A stretch of DNA of 64,000 nucleotides from Nocardiopsis_B sediminis (lineage in GTDB: Bacteria; Actinomycetota; Actinomycetes; Streptosporangiales; Streptosporangiaceae): positions 1-64,000 of the forward strand of contig NZ_JBHSBH010000020.1 in assembly GCF_042650565.1 (NCBI RefSeq), in the 5' to 3' direction. Positions within the stretch are counted from its first letter, which is position 1; each line of letters begins with the position of its first letter. Shown piece by piece: positions 1 through 7,343 of the stretch. The notes below the pieces were generated by a model, which was given only the letters and a program-made list of their open reading frames with translations, was not told the origin of the DNA and made no database searches. A program made the translations under genes and the position numbers.

Positions 1-62
1 TCTGGCGCACCCCCCACAACCGCACCCACACCACCACCCGCGACCCCTACCCCGGCCCATGA
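1..62 (+). CDS. C-terminal end of a probable DUF222/HNH endonuclease (partial)
   Basis: The third frame from base 3 reads WRTPHNRTHTTTRDPYPGP and stops at TGA 60-62. The pattern Trp-x-Thr-Pro ... His-Thr-Thr-Thr ... Pro-Tyr-Pro just before the stop resembles the C-terminal tail of actinobacterial DUF222/HNH endonucleases (13E12-repeat type proteins). Only 19 codons are inside the window, so the catalytic HNH residues cannot be seen. The call rests on tail resemblance and on the absence of any other gene in the next kilobase. Confidence 0.4.
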   Translation, partial: WRTPHNRTHTTTRDPYPGP

Positions 63-440
63 CCACCGCCAGCCGGGAAGGGGGGACCGGGGGAAGAGGA
101 CCGGGAAGGGACCGGGGAGGCCGGGGGAAGAGGGAGGAACCCCCGAGGGGCCCGAACCCCCCGAGAACCCGCAGGACCCGAAAGGCCAGAGGGACCCGGG
201 AGGCCCCCGAATCCCGGGGGACCCGGGCACCGTAGGAAATAGGAAGTCGGGGGCACCGGGACCGGGACGACGACGGACCCGCCGCCCGATGGGAGAGATC
301 CGGGGCGCTCCGGGGGGCGGGAGAGGCCGCCCAGAGCCCGGCGCCCCGCGGGACAGGCAGGACTCCCCCGAGCCCCGGACCCCGGCACCAGGCCCCACCA
401 CCGCAAACCCGGCACCCGACCACGAACCCCTCCCCCCACC
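63..440. other. Gene-free G-rich polypurine stretch
   Basis: No convincing gene is present. The plus strand is rich in short purine phrases of the type GACCGGGGGAAGAGG and GACCGGGAAGGG (about 75-135), followed by runs such as GAACCCCCGAGGGG. Open frames on both strands give only Pro/Gly/Arg-rich low-complexity translations with no domain, no clear ribosome binding site and no coding-like third-position pattern. It lies directly after the stop of the partial HNH gene. Confidence 0.6.
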
Positions 441-960
441 ACCGGCCGTCGTTGCCGGCCTGAACCTCACCCCCGCACGACGGAGGATCTGCACCCGACC
501 CCAACCCTCACCGCCGTCGCTGCCCGCCGTAACCCCAGCCCCCGGCCCACCCGGATCGTCCGCGCCCCGCCCGGGCCTCACCCGCCGTCGCCGCCTGTCT
601 GAACCTGACCGCCCGAGGAATCCACGCCCGACCCGGCCCTCACCCACCGTCGCCGCCTGCTCGAACCCCAGCCACCGCACCAGCCGGACCGTCACCGCCG
701 TCCCGGGCCCCACCCGCCATCGCCGCCCGCCTGAACCGCAACCCTGCGACCACCCGAGGCATTCGCGCCTCGCCCAAGTCCCCGCTGCCATCGCTGCCCG
801 TCTGAAGAGCAACCCACCGCCACCGCCCCAACGACTGCCCGACCTTCCCCACCACTGACCCTCGCTGCCCGCCGGAAGCTCAGCCCAGCACTCACCTAGA
901 CCGTTTGCGCCACCCCCGGCCCCACCCGCCATCGCCGCCTGCTTGAACCCCTGACCTCAC
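441..960. repeat. Degenerate tandem repeat, about eight units of ~70 bp
   Basis: A recurring phrase of the type CCRTCGCYGCCYGYYTGAAC appears at about 445, 514, 585, 648, 717, 787, 862 and 928, that is every 63-75 bp. Most copies are preceded by a GGCCYCACCC-like phrase and several are followed by GACCxCCCGAGGxATCC. Unit length varies and is not a multiple of three, so the array is unlikely to be protein coding. The open frames that cross it (for example 289-858 plus, 640-855 minus) look like chance frames in GC-rich DNA. Function is unknown; decayed intergenic minisatellite DNA is the simplest reading. Confidence 0.6.
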
Positions 961-1122
961 GACCGCCCGAGGGAATCCTGCCCAGCCCGTCAGCAGAGCC
1001 CCTCATCGGACGGCGAGCTGTACGGAAAGTCGGCGGATTCCCATGACGTCCCGACGGCGGGGCGATTCTTCGTTGATCACGTGGCGGGACCCGCCGTGTC
1101 GTGCGCTGCTCCGGGGCTTCGG

Positions 1123-2292
1123 TCAGCCGTCGAGGGTGACCGGAGTCGCCGGGGTGTCGAGCCACGGGGTCTGGCCCTCCGGGGTGACCGTGAGGCCGAA
1201 GCGGTCGCGGCCGGGGCGGCCTGCCGTGGTCCACCATCGGTAGGCCTCCTCCACCTCGGTCCACAGGGCGCGGGGGCCGTGCTGGGAGACCCGGAAGGAC
1301 CTGGCGCCGGGGGTGTGGTCGGCGGCGGCCCAGGAGCCGTTGGCGTCGAAGAGCCAGAGGGTGTACTCGCCCGATCCGTCGTCGGCGTGCTGTTCCACCT
1401 GGTACAGCTCGGGGACCAGGATGCCGATCGCGTAGCGTGCGTTGCCGTCGAGGCCGACCAGGTCCCCCAGATCCACCGTGGTGGTGGAGTCCTCGGTCTC
1501 GGCGGAGGCGGAGGTGTCCACGTAGCGGCGCCACCCGCCCAGCGGGGCGCGCTGGCAGCGCAGCAGCATGAACCCCGCGCGGCCCGACACCTGTCCCGCG
1601 GCGGTGCCGTCGTCGCCCACGGACAGCCGCAGCAGGCCCGCGCTCGAATACGGGGTGCCCCACGGCGTCACCACCAGCCCGCCCGGAACGGTCTGCTCCA
1701 CCCAGGCGTAGGGGATCGTGTTCGCCGCGACCGTCGCCAGGACCCGGTCGTAGGGCGCGTTCGCCGGGACGCCGCGGGCGCCGTCGCCCGTCACCACGCG
1801 GGGGGCCCACCCGGCGGCGAGCAGGCGCGCGCGGGCATGCCCGGCCACCTGGGGATCGATCTCGACCGAGGTGACATTGTGCGAGCCCAGCCGCGCCGAC
1901 AGCAGCGCCGCGTTGTACCCCGATCCCGTCCCGATCTCCAGCACGCGGGCGCCGTCGGCGAGGTCCGCTGCGTTGAGCATCGCCATGACCAGCGACGGCT
2001 GGCTCACCGAGCTGGTCACCGTCCGGCCGCGGCCGTGCCGGCCCGAAGGGCGGCCGTCGTCGACCTGGGTGGCCACGGCGACGTCGTCGTAGGCGCTGTC
2101 CATCCAGTACGGGTCGTCACGGCCGACGGGCACCATCCGCCCGGGGGCGCCCGCCTCCGGGGCCCAGATCTCATCGGGGAGGAAGGCGTGGCGGGGCACC
2201 CCCGCGAACGCCTGTTCCCAGGCGCCGGTGAGGATGCCCCGCTTGCGCAGCCGCCGCGCGAGCGTGGCCGAGCGCTCTTCAGGTGAGGTCAC
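1123..2292 (-). CDS. Protein-L-isoaspartate O-methyltransferase-like enzyme
   Basis: This 389-residue protein has the PIMT fold signatures: the family-typical SSVSQPSLVMAML segment (about residues 94-106) before the SAM-binding motif I VLEIGTGSGYNAALL (about 117-131), then an acidic VEIDP strand and the VVTPWG region. PIMTs methylate isoaspartyl or aspartyl carboxylates with S-adenosylmethionine; relatives are recruited as peptide-tailoring enzymes in RiPP pathways, including a group annotated as FxLD-system methyltransferases. The last ~170 residues form an extra domain ending in an LW.E.E.A.RWW...GRP...GLTV.P pattern, shared with the paralogue at 43901-45034. The GTG start lies inside the stop of the small peptide gene upstream (GTGA overlap, 2289-2292), so the two are translationally coupled. 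Substrate is inferred only from that coupling. Confidence 0.85.
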   Translation of the reverse strand: MTSPEERSATLARRLRKRGILTGAWEQAFAGVPRHAFLPDEIWAPEAGAPGRMVPVGRDDPYWMDSAYDDVAVATQVDDGRPSGRHGRGRTVTSSVSQPSLVMAMLNAADLADGARVLEIGTGSGYNAALLSARLGSHNVTSVEIDPQVAGHARARLLAAGWAPRVVTGDGARGVPANAPYDRVLATVAANTIPYAWVEQTVPGGLVVTPWGTPYSSAGLLRLSVGDDGTAAGQVSGRAGFMLLRCQRAPLGGWRRYVDTSASAETEDSTTTVDLGDLVGLDGNARYAIGILVPELYQVEQHADDGSGEYTLWLFDANGSWAAADHTPGARSFRVSQHGPRALWTEVEEAYRWWTTAGRPGRDRFGLTVTPEGQTPWLDTPATPVTLDG

Positions 2293-2417
2293 TTGCCGTC
2301 GTCCCTGCCGACCTTCTCACCGCCGCCCCCGTGGTCGGCGCCGGACTGGCCGTCCCATTCCGCCGGTGTCCCGGCACCCTGGTCTTCGCCCTTGTCCTGG
2401 TCGCCGTGTCGCCCCAC
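2289..2417 (-). CDS. 42-residue Asp/Gly-rich peptide, candidate precursor or substrate of the methyltransferase
   Basis: The gene starts at GTG 2417, seven nucleotides after AAGGAGGT (2432-2425), a full anti-Shine-Dalgarno complement, and ends in TGA 2289-2291, which overlaps the GTG of the methyltransferase. The peptide is hydrophilic, has no cysteine and is rich in Gly and Asp. It has two Asp-Gly pairs, D22-G23 inside EWDGQSG and D40-G41 next to the C-terminal lysine; Asp-Gly is the classical hot spot for aspartimide/isoaspartate formation. In-frame upstream ATGs at 2462 and 2468 would give 57 or 59 residues and could supply a leader; the ATG at 2462 has GGGGGA six bases upstream. An ABC ATPase and permease lie upstream on the same strand. 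That it is a real gene is well supported; a RiPP-like role is inference. Confidence 0.6.
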   Translation of the reverse strand: MGRHGDQDKGEDQGAGTPAEWDGQSGADHGGGGEKVGRDDGK

Positions 2418-2424
2418 GTCGCTG

Positions 2425-2432
2425 ACCTCCTT
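2425..2432 (-). promoter_or_regulatory. Strong Shine-Dalgarno of the 42-residue peptide gene
   Basis: The minus strand reads AAGGAGGT, complementary over eight bases to the 3' end of 16S rRNA, with a 7-nt spacer to GTG 2417. This decides the start proposed for the peptide gene. Confidence 0.7.
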
Positions 2433-2545
2433 CTCAAGAGGGGATGCTGCTGTCGTGATCATGGTCATTCCCCCGTCACGATCCGCAATCATCGATGGCC
2501 CGAACCGGTCAGCGGAGGCGGGGCGGGAGCGGGGGTTTGGGCAGG

Positions 2546-3214
2546 TCAGGCGCGGGAGCGGGTCCACCACGCGGTCGCGGCCGCCGTGGCCGAGGCGAGG
2601 ACGACCGCGGCGGCCAGGGCGGTGAGCACGGCGCCGCTCGCCTCGGGGCTCGGCGCCTCCGCGACGCCGGTCACCGCCGCCTGCGCCGGCGAGCCGGAGG
2701 CCACCAGCGCGATGACGGCGACGATGCCGGTCGCCGGGATCGCGACGCCGGGGCGGCCCTCCAGCGGGGTGGTGCAGGCGGCGCCGATGGCCACGCCCAC
2801 CAGGACGCACACCAGGCCGGTGACCGCGCCCGCAGCCAGCAGCCCGGTCCACTCCGCGGCCGATGCCAGCGACGGGTCGGCGAAGCGGATGGTGACCGCG
2901 GCCGAGCCGATGCCCAGGAGCGCCAGCCCAGCTCCGACGGCCACGGCCGCGACCAGCGCCCCCAGGTGGACCCGGACCGGTCCGCGCGCGGCGACCAGGA
3001 TCGCCCGGGCCGCATCGGGCTCGGCGAGCAGCAGGACGCGGGCGATCCAGGCGCAGGAGGGCACCAGCGCCATGCAGTTGTAGGCGATCACCTCGGCGAG
3101 CGGCTGTCCCGGGACACTGCCGATCGCCACGATCGCCGCCCACAGCAGGAACGGCGGCAGCCAGCGTGCCGAGCGGAACAGCAGCCCCAGGCGGTAGGCG
3201 ACGAGCGCGGTCAT
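2546..3214 (-). CDS. Small integral membrane protein, probable ABC transporter permease
   Basis: The 222-residue product is strongly hydrophobic with about six predicted membrane spans (roughly residues 20-35, 42-62, 82-108, 122-147, 156-175 and 193-213) and short loops. It has no recognised enzymatic motif. It follows an ABC ATP-binding protein on the same strand (3443-4285), the usual arrangement of two-gene exporters, so the permease assignment comes mainly from context. The gap to the ATPase holds a tandem duplication of the ATPase 3' end. The gap to the downstream peptide gene is 128 bp, enough for a promoter. The transported substrate is unknown. Confidence 0.6.
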   Translation of the reverse strand: MTALVAYRLGLLFRSARWLPPFLLWAAIVAIGSVPGQPLAEVIAYNCMALVPSCAWIARVLLLAEPDAARAILVAARGPVRVHLGALVAAVAVGAGLALLGIGSAAVTIRFADPSLASAAEWTGLLAAGAVTGLVCVLVGVAIGAACTTPLEGRPGVAIPATGIVAVIALVASGSPAQAAVTGVAEAPSPEASGAVLTALAAAVVLASATAAATAWWTRSRA

Positions 3215-3246
3215 CGGGGGTCCCTGAGGTCGTGGGTGTTCATGGG

Positions 3247-3520
3247 GCGGGTGTGTACTGGCGGGTGCCGTGGGTCGAGGTGGTGGCGCGGGAGGGCGGC
3301 GGCCCGGGGGTGGTGGGCCGCGGGTGTGGTCATGCGGGCCGGTCCCCTTCGTTCGCGGAGCGGGTGTGCACCGGCGGGTGCCGTGGGTCGAGGTGGTGGC
3401 GCGGGAGGGCGGCGGCCCGGGGGTGGTGGGCCGCGGGTGTGGTCATGCGGGCCGGTCCCCTTCGTTCAGGGAGCGGATGTGCACGGGCGGATGCCGCAGG
3501 CCGAGCAGATGGCGCAGGAG
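3247..3520 (-). repeat. 113-bp tandem duplication of the 3' end of the ABC ATPase gene
   Basis: Copies begin at 3247, 3360 and 3473, exactly 113 bp apart. The first two are nearly identical. The third is diverged and is the genuine 3' coding end of the ATPase gene. Read on the minus strand, the downstream copy still encodes the gene's C-terminal peptide (RHPPVHTRSANEGDRPA followed by TGA at 3330-3332, against RHPPVHIRSLNEGDRPA and TGA at 3443-3445 in the gene). As 113 is not a multiple of three, the copies are out of frame with one another. The pattern indicates an older duplication followed by a recent one. Confidence 0.85.
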
Positions 3521-4285
3521 GGCGTCGGAGTGGCGCTCGGCGACGGTGAGGCGCGTCCGGCCCGGGGCGACGGGCTCAGCCGAGGGCGCACCGGGCAGGC
3601 CGGACGGCAGCGCCGCCCCGTGGGGCGTGTCGACCTCGATGTGCACGCGCGGCCCGGGGTCCTCCGCGGCCGGGGGTTCCGCCGGCGCCAGGCTCCCGTC
3701 GACGATCCGGTGGACCGCCGTCACCCGGCCGGCCAGCCGCGCCGGGTCGTGGTCCACGAAGACCACCCGGCCCCCGCTGCGGGCCAGCTCCAGCACGGCG
3801 TCGTCCAGGCTCCCCCGGGCCGCCTGGTCCAAGCCGGTCCACGCCTCGTCCAGGACGAGTAGCCCCGGCTCCGCCATGAGCGCCTGGGCCACGGCCACCT
3901 TCTGCGAAGTGCCCTTGGACAGCCGCTTCAGCGGCACGCGGGCGTGCCCCGACAGCCCGAGGCGGTCGATCCACAGGGCGGAGCGGCGAGCGGACTCCCT
4001 GCGCGTCAGCCCGTGGATCCGGCCGACTCGGTGCAGGTAGCCGACCGTGTGGAACGGCAGGTCGGGCGGGAACCGCTCGGGCACGTAGGCGGTGGGCGGG
4101 CGGCCGGTGACCCGGCCCGCGGTGGGCCGGCTGATCCCGGCGAGCACCTTCAGCAGCGTCGATTTCCCGCGGCCGTTGGTCCCCTCGATCCGGACGACGG
4201 CGGCCTCGGGGACCGCGAGGGTGACATCGCTGATGATCCACGGGCCGTGCCGGTCGTAGCGCTTGCCGACCTTCTCCAGGAACAT
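3443..4285 (-). CDS. ABC transporter ATP-binding protein
   Basis: The 280-residue protein has Walker A GTNGRGKST (about residues 34-42), a degenerate ABC signature LSKGTSQKVAVAQAL, Walker B LLVLDEAWTGLD and the H-loop VFVDHDP. This is a standard nucleotide-binding domain without membrane segments. The start MFLEKVGKRYDRHGPW at 4285 is chosen because NBDs of this family begin there; the frame is open to 4402 but that part has no homology-like content. It is divergently transcribed from the thiolase gene (about 105 bp between starts) and lies upstream of the permease, peptide and methyltransferase genes on the same strand. Its 3' end has been duplicated in tandem downstream. Confidence 0.85.
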   Translation of the reverse strand: MFLEKVGKRYDRHGPWIISDVTLAVPEAAVVRIEGTNGRGKSTLLKVLAGISRPTAGRVTGRPPTAYVPERFPPDLPFHTVGYLHRVGRIHGLTRRESARRSALWIDRLGLSGHARVPLKRLSKGTSQKVAVAQALMAEPGLLVLDEAWTGLDQAARGSLDDAVLELARSGGRVVFVDHDPARLAGRVTAVHRIVDGSLAPAEPPAAEDPGPRVHIEVDTPHGAALPSGLPGAPSAEPVAPGRTRLTVAERHSDALLRHLLGLRHPPVHIRSLNEGDRPA

Positions 4286-4389
4286 GGGCCCGATTGTCGC
4301 CGAAAAGCAGCCCGCTGTCTTGCCTCCCGACCAGAACCGAATATCGTTCGGTTCACAAGTTCGTTCGTTCCCGGCCCCTGGAGGACACC

Positions 4390-5532
4390 GTGGCTGAGGC
4401 ATTCATCGTCGGTGCGGTACGCACCCCGGTCGGAACCAGGAAGGGCGCGCTGGCCGCCGTGCACCCCGCGGACCTCGGCGCCCACGTCATGAAGGAGGTC
4501 GTCGAACGGACGGGGGTGGACCCCGCCGCCGTCGAGGACGTCATCATGGGCTGCGTGAGCCAGGTCGGCCCGCAGGCCCTCGACCTCGCGCGCACCGCGT
4601 GGCTGTCGGCCGGGCTGCCCGAGACCACCCCCGGCGTCACCATCGACCGCCAGTGCGGCTCCTCCCAGCAGGCCGTGCACTTCGCCGCGCAGGGCGTCAT
4701 GTCCGGCACCCAGGACCTCGTCCTGGCCTCCGGCGTGGAGAACATGGGCATGGTCCCGATGGGCGCCAATGCCCAGTTCGCCATCGACAACGGGCTCGCG
4801 CTGTTCGGCGACGGCTGGACGGAGCGCTACGGGACCCAGGAGATCTCCCAGTTCCGCGGCGCCCAGCTCATGGCCGAGAAGTGGGGCTACAGCCGCGAGG
4901 ACCTGGAGCACTACGCCCTCACCAGCCACCAGCGGGCCGCCGCCGCACGCGACGCCGGGTACTTCGACAAGGAGATCGCCCCGATCGCGGGGGTCTCCCG
5001 GGACGAGGGCGTGCGCGCCGACACCACGCTCGAGAAGATGGCCGGGCTGGCGCCCCTGCGCGAGGGCTGGGCGCTCACCGCCGCGGTGGCGAGCCAGATC
5101 TCCATCGGCGCCGGAGCGGTCCTCATCGCCTCCGAGCGCGCGGTCCGCGAGCACGGGCTGACCCCGCTGGCCCGCATCGTCCAGCTGTCCCTCGTGGGCG
5201 ACGACCCCGTCTACATGCTCACCGCGCCCATCCCGGCGACCCGCCTGGCGCTGAAGAAGGCCGGGCTCGGCATCGGCGACATCGACGTCACCGAGATCAA
5301 CGAGGCGTTCGCGCCGGTCCCGCTCGCCTGGATCGAAGAACTGGGCGCGGATCCCGCCGCGACCAACCCCAACGGCGGCGCGATCGCGCTGGGCCACCCC
5401 CTGGGCGCCACCGGCGCCATCCTGATGACCAAGCTGGTCCACGAGCTGCACCGCAGCGGCGGCCGGTACGGGCTCCAGACGATGTGCGAGGGCGGCGGAC
5501 AGGCCAACGTCACCATCATCGAGCGGGTCTGA
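4390..5532 (+). CDS. Acetyl-CoA C-acyltransferase (thiolase)
   Basis: This 380-residue thiolase catalyses thiolytic cleavage or Claisen condensation of acyl-CoAs. The nucleophilic cysteine is Cys89 in the RQCGSSQQAVH motif, and the C-terminal motifs GGAIALGHPLGATGA and CEGGGQANV carry the catalytic His and second Cys. Start GTG 4390 is preceded by GGAGGACACC and gives the canonical N-terminus AEAFIVGAVRTPVG. Length is usual for the family. It is the only fatty-acid enzyme in its neighbourhood, so degradative or biosynthetic use cannot be decided. A hairpin follows about 85 bp after the stop. Confidence 0.92.
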   Translation: MAEAFIVGAVRTPVGTRKGALAAVHPADLGAHVMKEVVERTGVDPAAVEDVIMGCVSQVGPQALDLARTAWLSAGLPETTPGVTIDRQCGSSQQAVHFAAQGVMSGTQDLVLASGVENMGMVPMGANAQFAIDNGLALFGDGWTERYGTQEISQFRGAQLMAEKWGYSREDLEHYALTSHQRAAAARDAGYFDKEIAPIAGVSRDEGVRADTTLEKMAGLAPLREGWALTAAVASQISIGAGAVLIASERAVREHGLTPLARIVQLSLVGDDPVYMLTAPIPATRLALKKAGLGIGDIDVTEINEAFAPVPLAWIEELGADPAATNPNGGAIALGHPLGATGAILMTKLVHELHRSGGRYGLQTMCEGGGQANVTIIERV

Positions 5533-5615
5533 GGGCCGGCCCCGTCCCGCCCCGCCACGGGCCGACAGGGCCGACAAGCCCGGCAGGGCTGATCGGGCCG
5601 ACAGGGAAAGAGCGC

Positions 5616-5639
5616 TCCGGCACCCCCCACGGTGCCGGA
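5616..5639 (+). terminator. Hairpin downstream of the thiolase gene
   Basis: TCCGGCACC (5616-5624) pairs perfectly with GGTGCCGGA (5631-5639) around a 6-nt loop. No T-run follows, which is common for actinobacterial terminators. Confidence 0.55.
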
Positions 5640-6039
5640 ACGCCCCCATCCAGTTCCGGGTGACCATCGCCCGTCGGCCGCACCGTCGACGGGCCCGTCC
5701 GGACGGCCACCCGGGGGCCGATCCGGAACGAATCTGCGGGGGGAGGTTCGCCGGCGGCCGAGGGCCACCGGTCCGCGGGGCCCTCGGCGGCGCCGCTCCC
5801 GCGCCGGCCGAGGACACCGCTGGACCCGCGCTCCGGACTCCCCTCGTCCGGTTCCGGCGTACGCCGGGTTTGCGCTGGTCCTGCGCTGGTTCCGGGGAAG
5901 AACGTACTTCGGGGCCGTCAACCCCCGCAACGACTTTCGGCTGTGGCCGAAAAACGCCGGACAGAGGGCGTGCCGGGGCCGCGGCGGTACCGGAGGGCAG
6001 GGCGCGGCCCGGCGCGGCGCCCGGATCTCACGGGAACGC
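5640..6039. other. Gene-free intergenic DNA with palindromes
   Basis: No gene is seen between the thiolase terminator and the ArsR-type gene. The stretch contains a perfect 14-bp palindrome CCGGCGTACGCCGG at 5854-5867, a direct repeat TGCGCTGG around 5872-5890, and a hairpin TTTCGGC-TGTG-GCCGAAA at 5935-5952 that could terminate the leftward ArsR-type transcript. None can be tied to a known site. Confidence 0.5.
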
Positions 6040-6195
6040 GGTCAGAGCAGCACACCGGCGCCGGGGTGGGGGAGCCGTCGCTCGAGCCGTGTCGCCGTGC
6101 GGCGGGCGGTTGTGCCGGTCAGAGCAGCACCCCGCTGCGGTGCAGCAGGTGCCGCCCGAGCTGGGTCGCCGTGTGGTGCACGGTGTTGCGCGTCC
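6040..6195 (-). repeat. Diverged ~77-bp duplication of the 3' end of the ArsR-type gene
   Basis: GGTCAGAGCAGCAC occurs at 6040-6053 and again at 6117-6130, where it contains the stop and last codons of the regulator gene. Similarity continues beyond it (for example CGAGCCGTGTCGCCGTGCGG against CGAGCTGGGTCGCCGTGTGG), so the downstream segment looks like a decayed tandem copy of the gene's last ~25 codons. Confidence 0.5.
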
Positions 6196-7108
6196 GGTTG
6201 CTGTAGGTGAGCCCCGCGCTGCGCAGGACCGAGGCGTGCTCGCTGGCCGAGGCGTTGGAGATCCCCAGCCGCTCCGACAGCTCGCTGGTGGTGCAGCCCT
6301 CGGCGATGACCTCCAGCGCGGCGGCGCGCGTGCTGCCAAGGAGCTTCGCCAGGGCCTTGCGCGAACCGGGCTCGCGTTCCTTCAGATGGGGCGGCGTGTG
6401 CGGCGGGGTGATCGGGTACACGACGATCGGCGGGAGCCGTGGGTCTCGCAGAGCGATGGGGTGCCTCCTACAGAAGTACGAGGGGATCAGCCGCAGCTCG
6501 CGCCCGGAAAGGCGGATCTCGCGGTCGTAGGGGTAGGCGATCTCCAGGATCGACGTCCCGCGCCAGCGCGCCAGGTGGCGCAGGGCCGCGGGCAGGTCGG
6601 GCCGCGCCCCCGGCATGCTGCCCGGTGCGGGGCCGGAGAGCACCAGGCCGGCCTCGACGGCGGCGGTGGCGGTCTCCCACTCGGGGCGCAGCGCCACCTC
6701 GGCGTAGGAGCGCACGGCATCGGCCAGCGGGACCAGCCCGTCCTTGCCGCCCAGGGCGAGGTCGCGGATCGCGGGGGAGACCGCCTGCTGCCGCTGGACG
6801 ATCGCCAGCTCGCCGCGCGCCCGCGCCGGCGGGGTCGACAGCACCGCGTCGAGCCCTTCGTCGAGGGAACCGGCGTTGGGCAGCGGCGTGAGGAAGTCGG
6901 GGGAGTAGCCCCAGGGCGGGGCGATCTCGGCCAGGAGGCGCATCTGCGGTGTCAGCAGGTCGCCGACCCGCCGGCGCCAGCCGTCGAGCCGGTCGGGGTG
7001 GGGGTCCTGGAGGAGGTGCAGGCTCAGCAGGACCTCCCACATCGCGTCGGGTTCGCGGGCGATATGGATCTTTTCCGGTGTCTGCCGAGTGAAATGAATT
7101 CTCAGCAC
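6119..7108 (-). CDS. ArsR-family winged-helix transcriptional regulator with large N-terminal domain
   Basis: The 329-residue protein ends in a winged helix-turn-helix (about residues 245-325: LGSTRAAALEVIAEGCTTSELSERLGISNASASEHASVLRSAGLTYSNRTRNTVHH broken across recognition helix and wing), typical of ArsR/SmtB-like regulators. The first ~230 residues form a domain seen in actinobacterial ArsR-like proteins of unknown ligand. No metal-binding cysteine pair is visible, so it is probably not a metal sensor. Start ATG 7108 gives MLRIHFTRQTPEKIHIA, the usual N-terminus of this subfamily. It stands alone between the thiolase and the glycosylase gene; the target is unknown. Confidence 0.8.
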   Translation of the reverse strand: MLRIHFTRQTPEKIHIAREPDAMWEVLLSLHLLQDPHPDRLDGWRRRVGDLLTPQMRLLAEIAPPWGYSPDFLTPLPNAGSLDEGLDAVLSTPPARARGELAIVQRQQAVSPAIRDLALGGKDGLVPLADAVRSYAEVALRPEWETATAAVEAGLVLSGPAPGSMPGARPDLPAALRHLARWRGTSILEIAYPYDREIRLSGRELRLIPSYFCRRHPIALRDPRLPPIVVYPITPPHTPPHLKEREPGSRKALAKLLGSTRAAALEVIAEGCTTSELSERLGISNASASEHASVLRSAGLTYSNRTRNTVHHTATQLGRHLLHRSGVLL

Positions 7109-7343
7109 GCTGATTCCCGTCGGTGACGGCGATGGGTCACAGGCATCGCGGAGTCGGCAGCGGGGGGATGGGAGCGGCGCTGCCTGGGACTGGGGGCGCG
7201 ATCAAGCCTACTGGCGGGGTGCTTACAATCCGCTTCCACGCGGGAAGCGGTCCGTGCCGAGTCGTCGCTCTTCAGGACGTTCCGTGCGCGGGTCCGGTTT
7301 ACCGGATGGACCGCCATGGACCGCTGGGAGAGGGGGCGCGTCC

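Noticed and set aside
289..858. 189-residue Pro/Arg-rich open frame on the plus strand
   Set aside because: It runs through the degenerate ~70-bp repeat whose unit is not a multiple of three, has no ribosome binding site and no domain; likely a chance frame in GC-rich DNA.
1123..2417. Classical FxLD lanthipeptide or ATP-grasp RiPP precursor
   Set aside because: The 42-residue peptide has no Cys and no FxLD-type leader, and no lanthionine synthetase or ATP-grasp gene is present, so I do not assign a known RiPP class.
5660..7126. 488-residue plus-strand open frame
   Set aside because: It is antisense to the ArsR-type regulator for most of its length and translates to low-complexity Arg/Gly-rich sequence.
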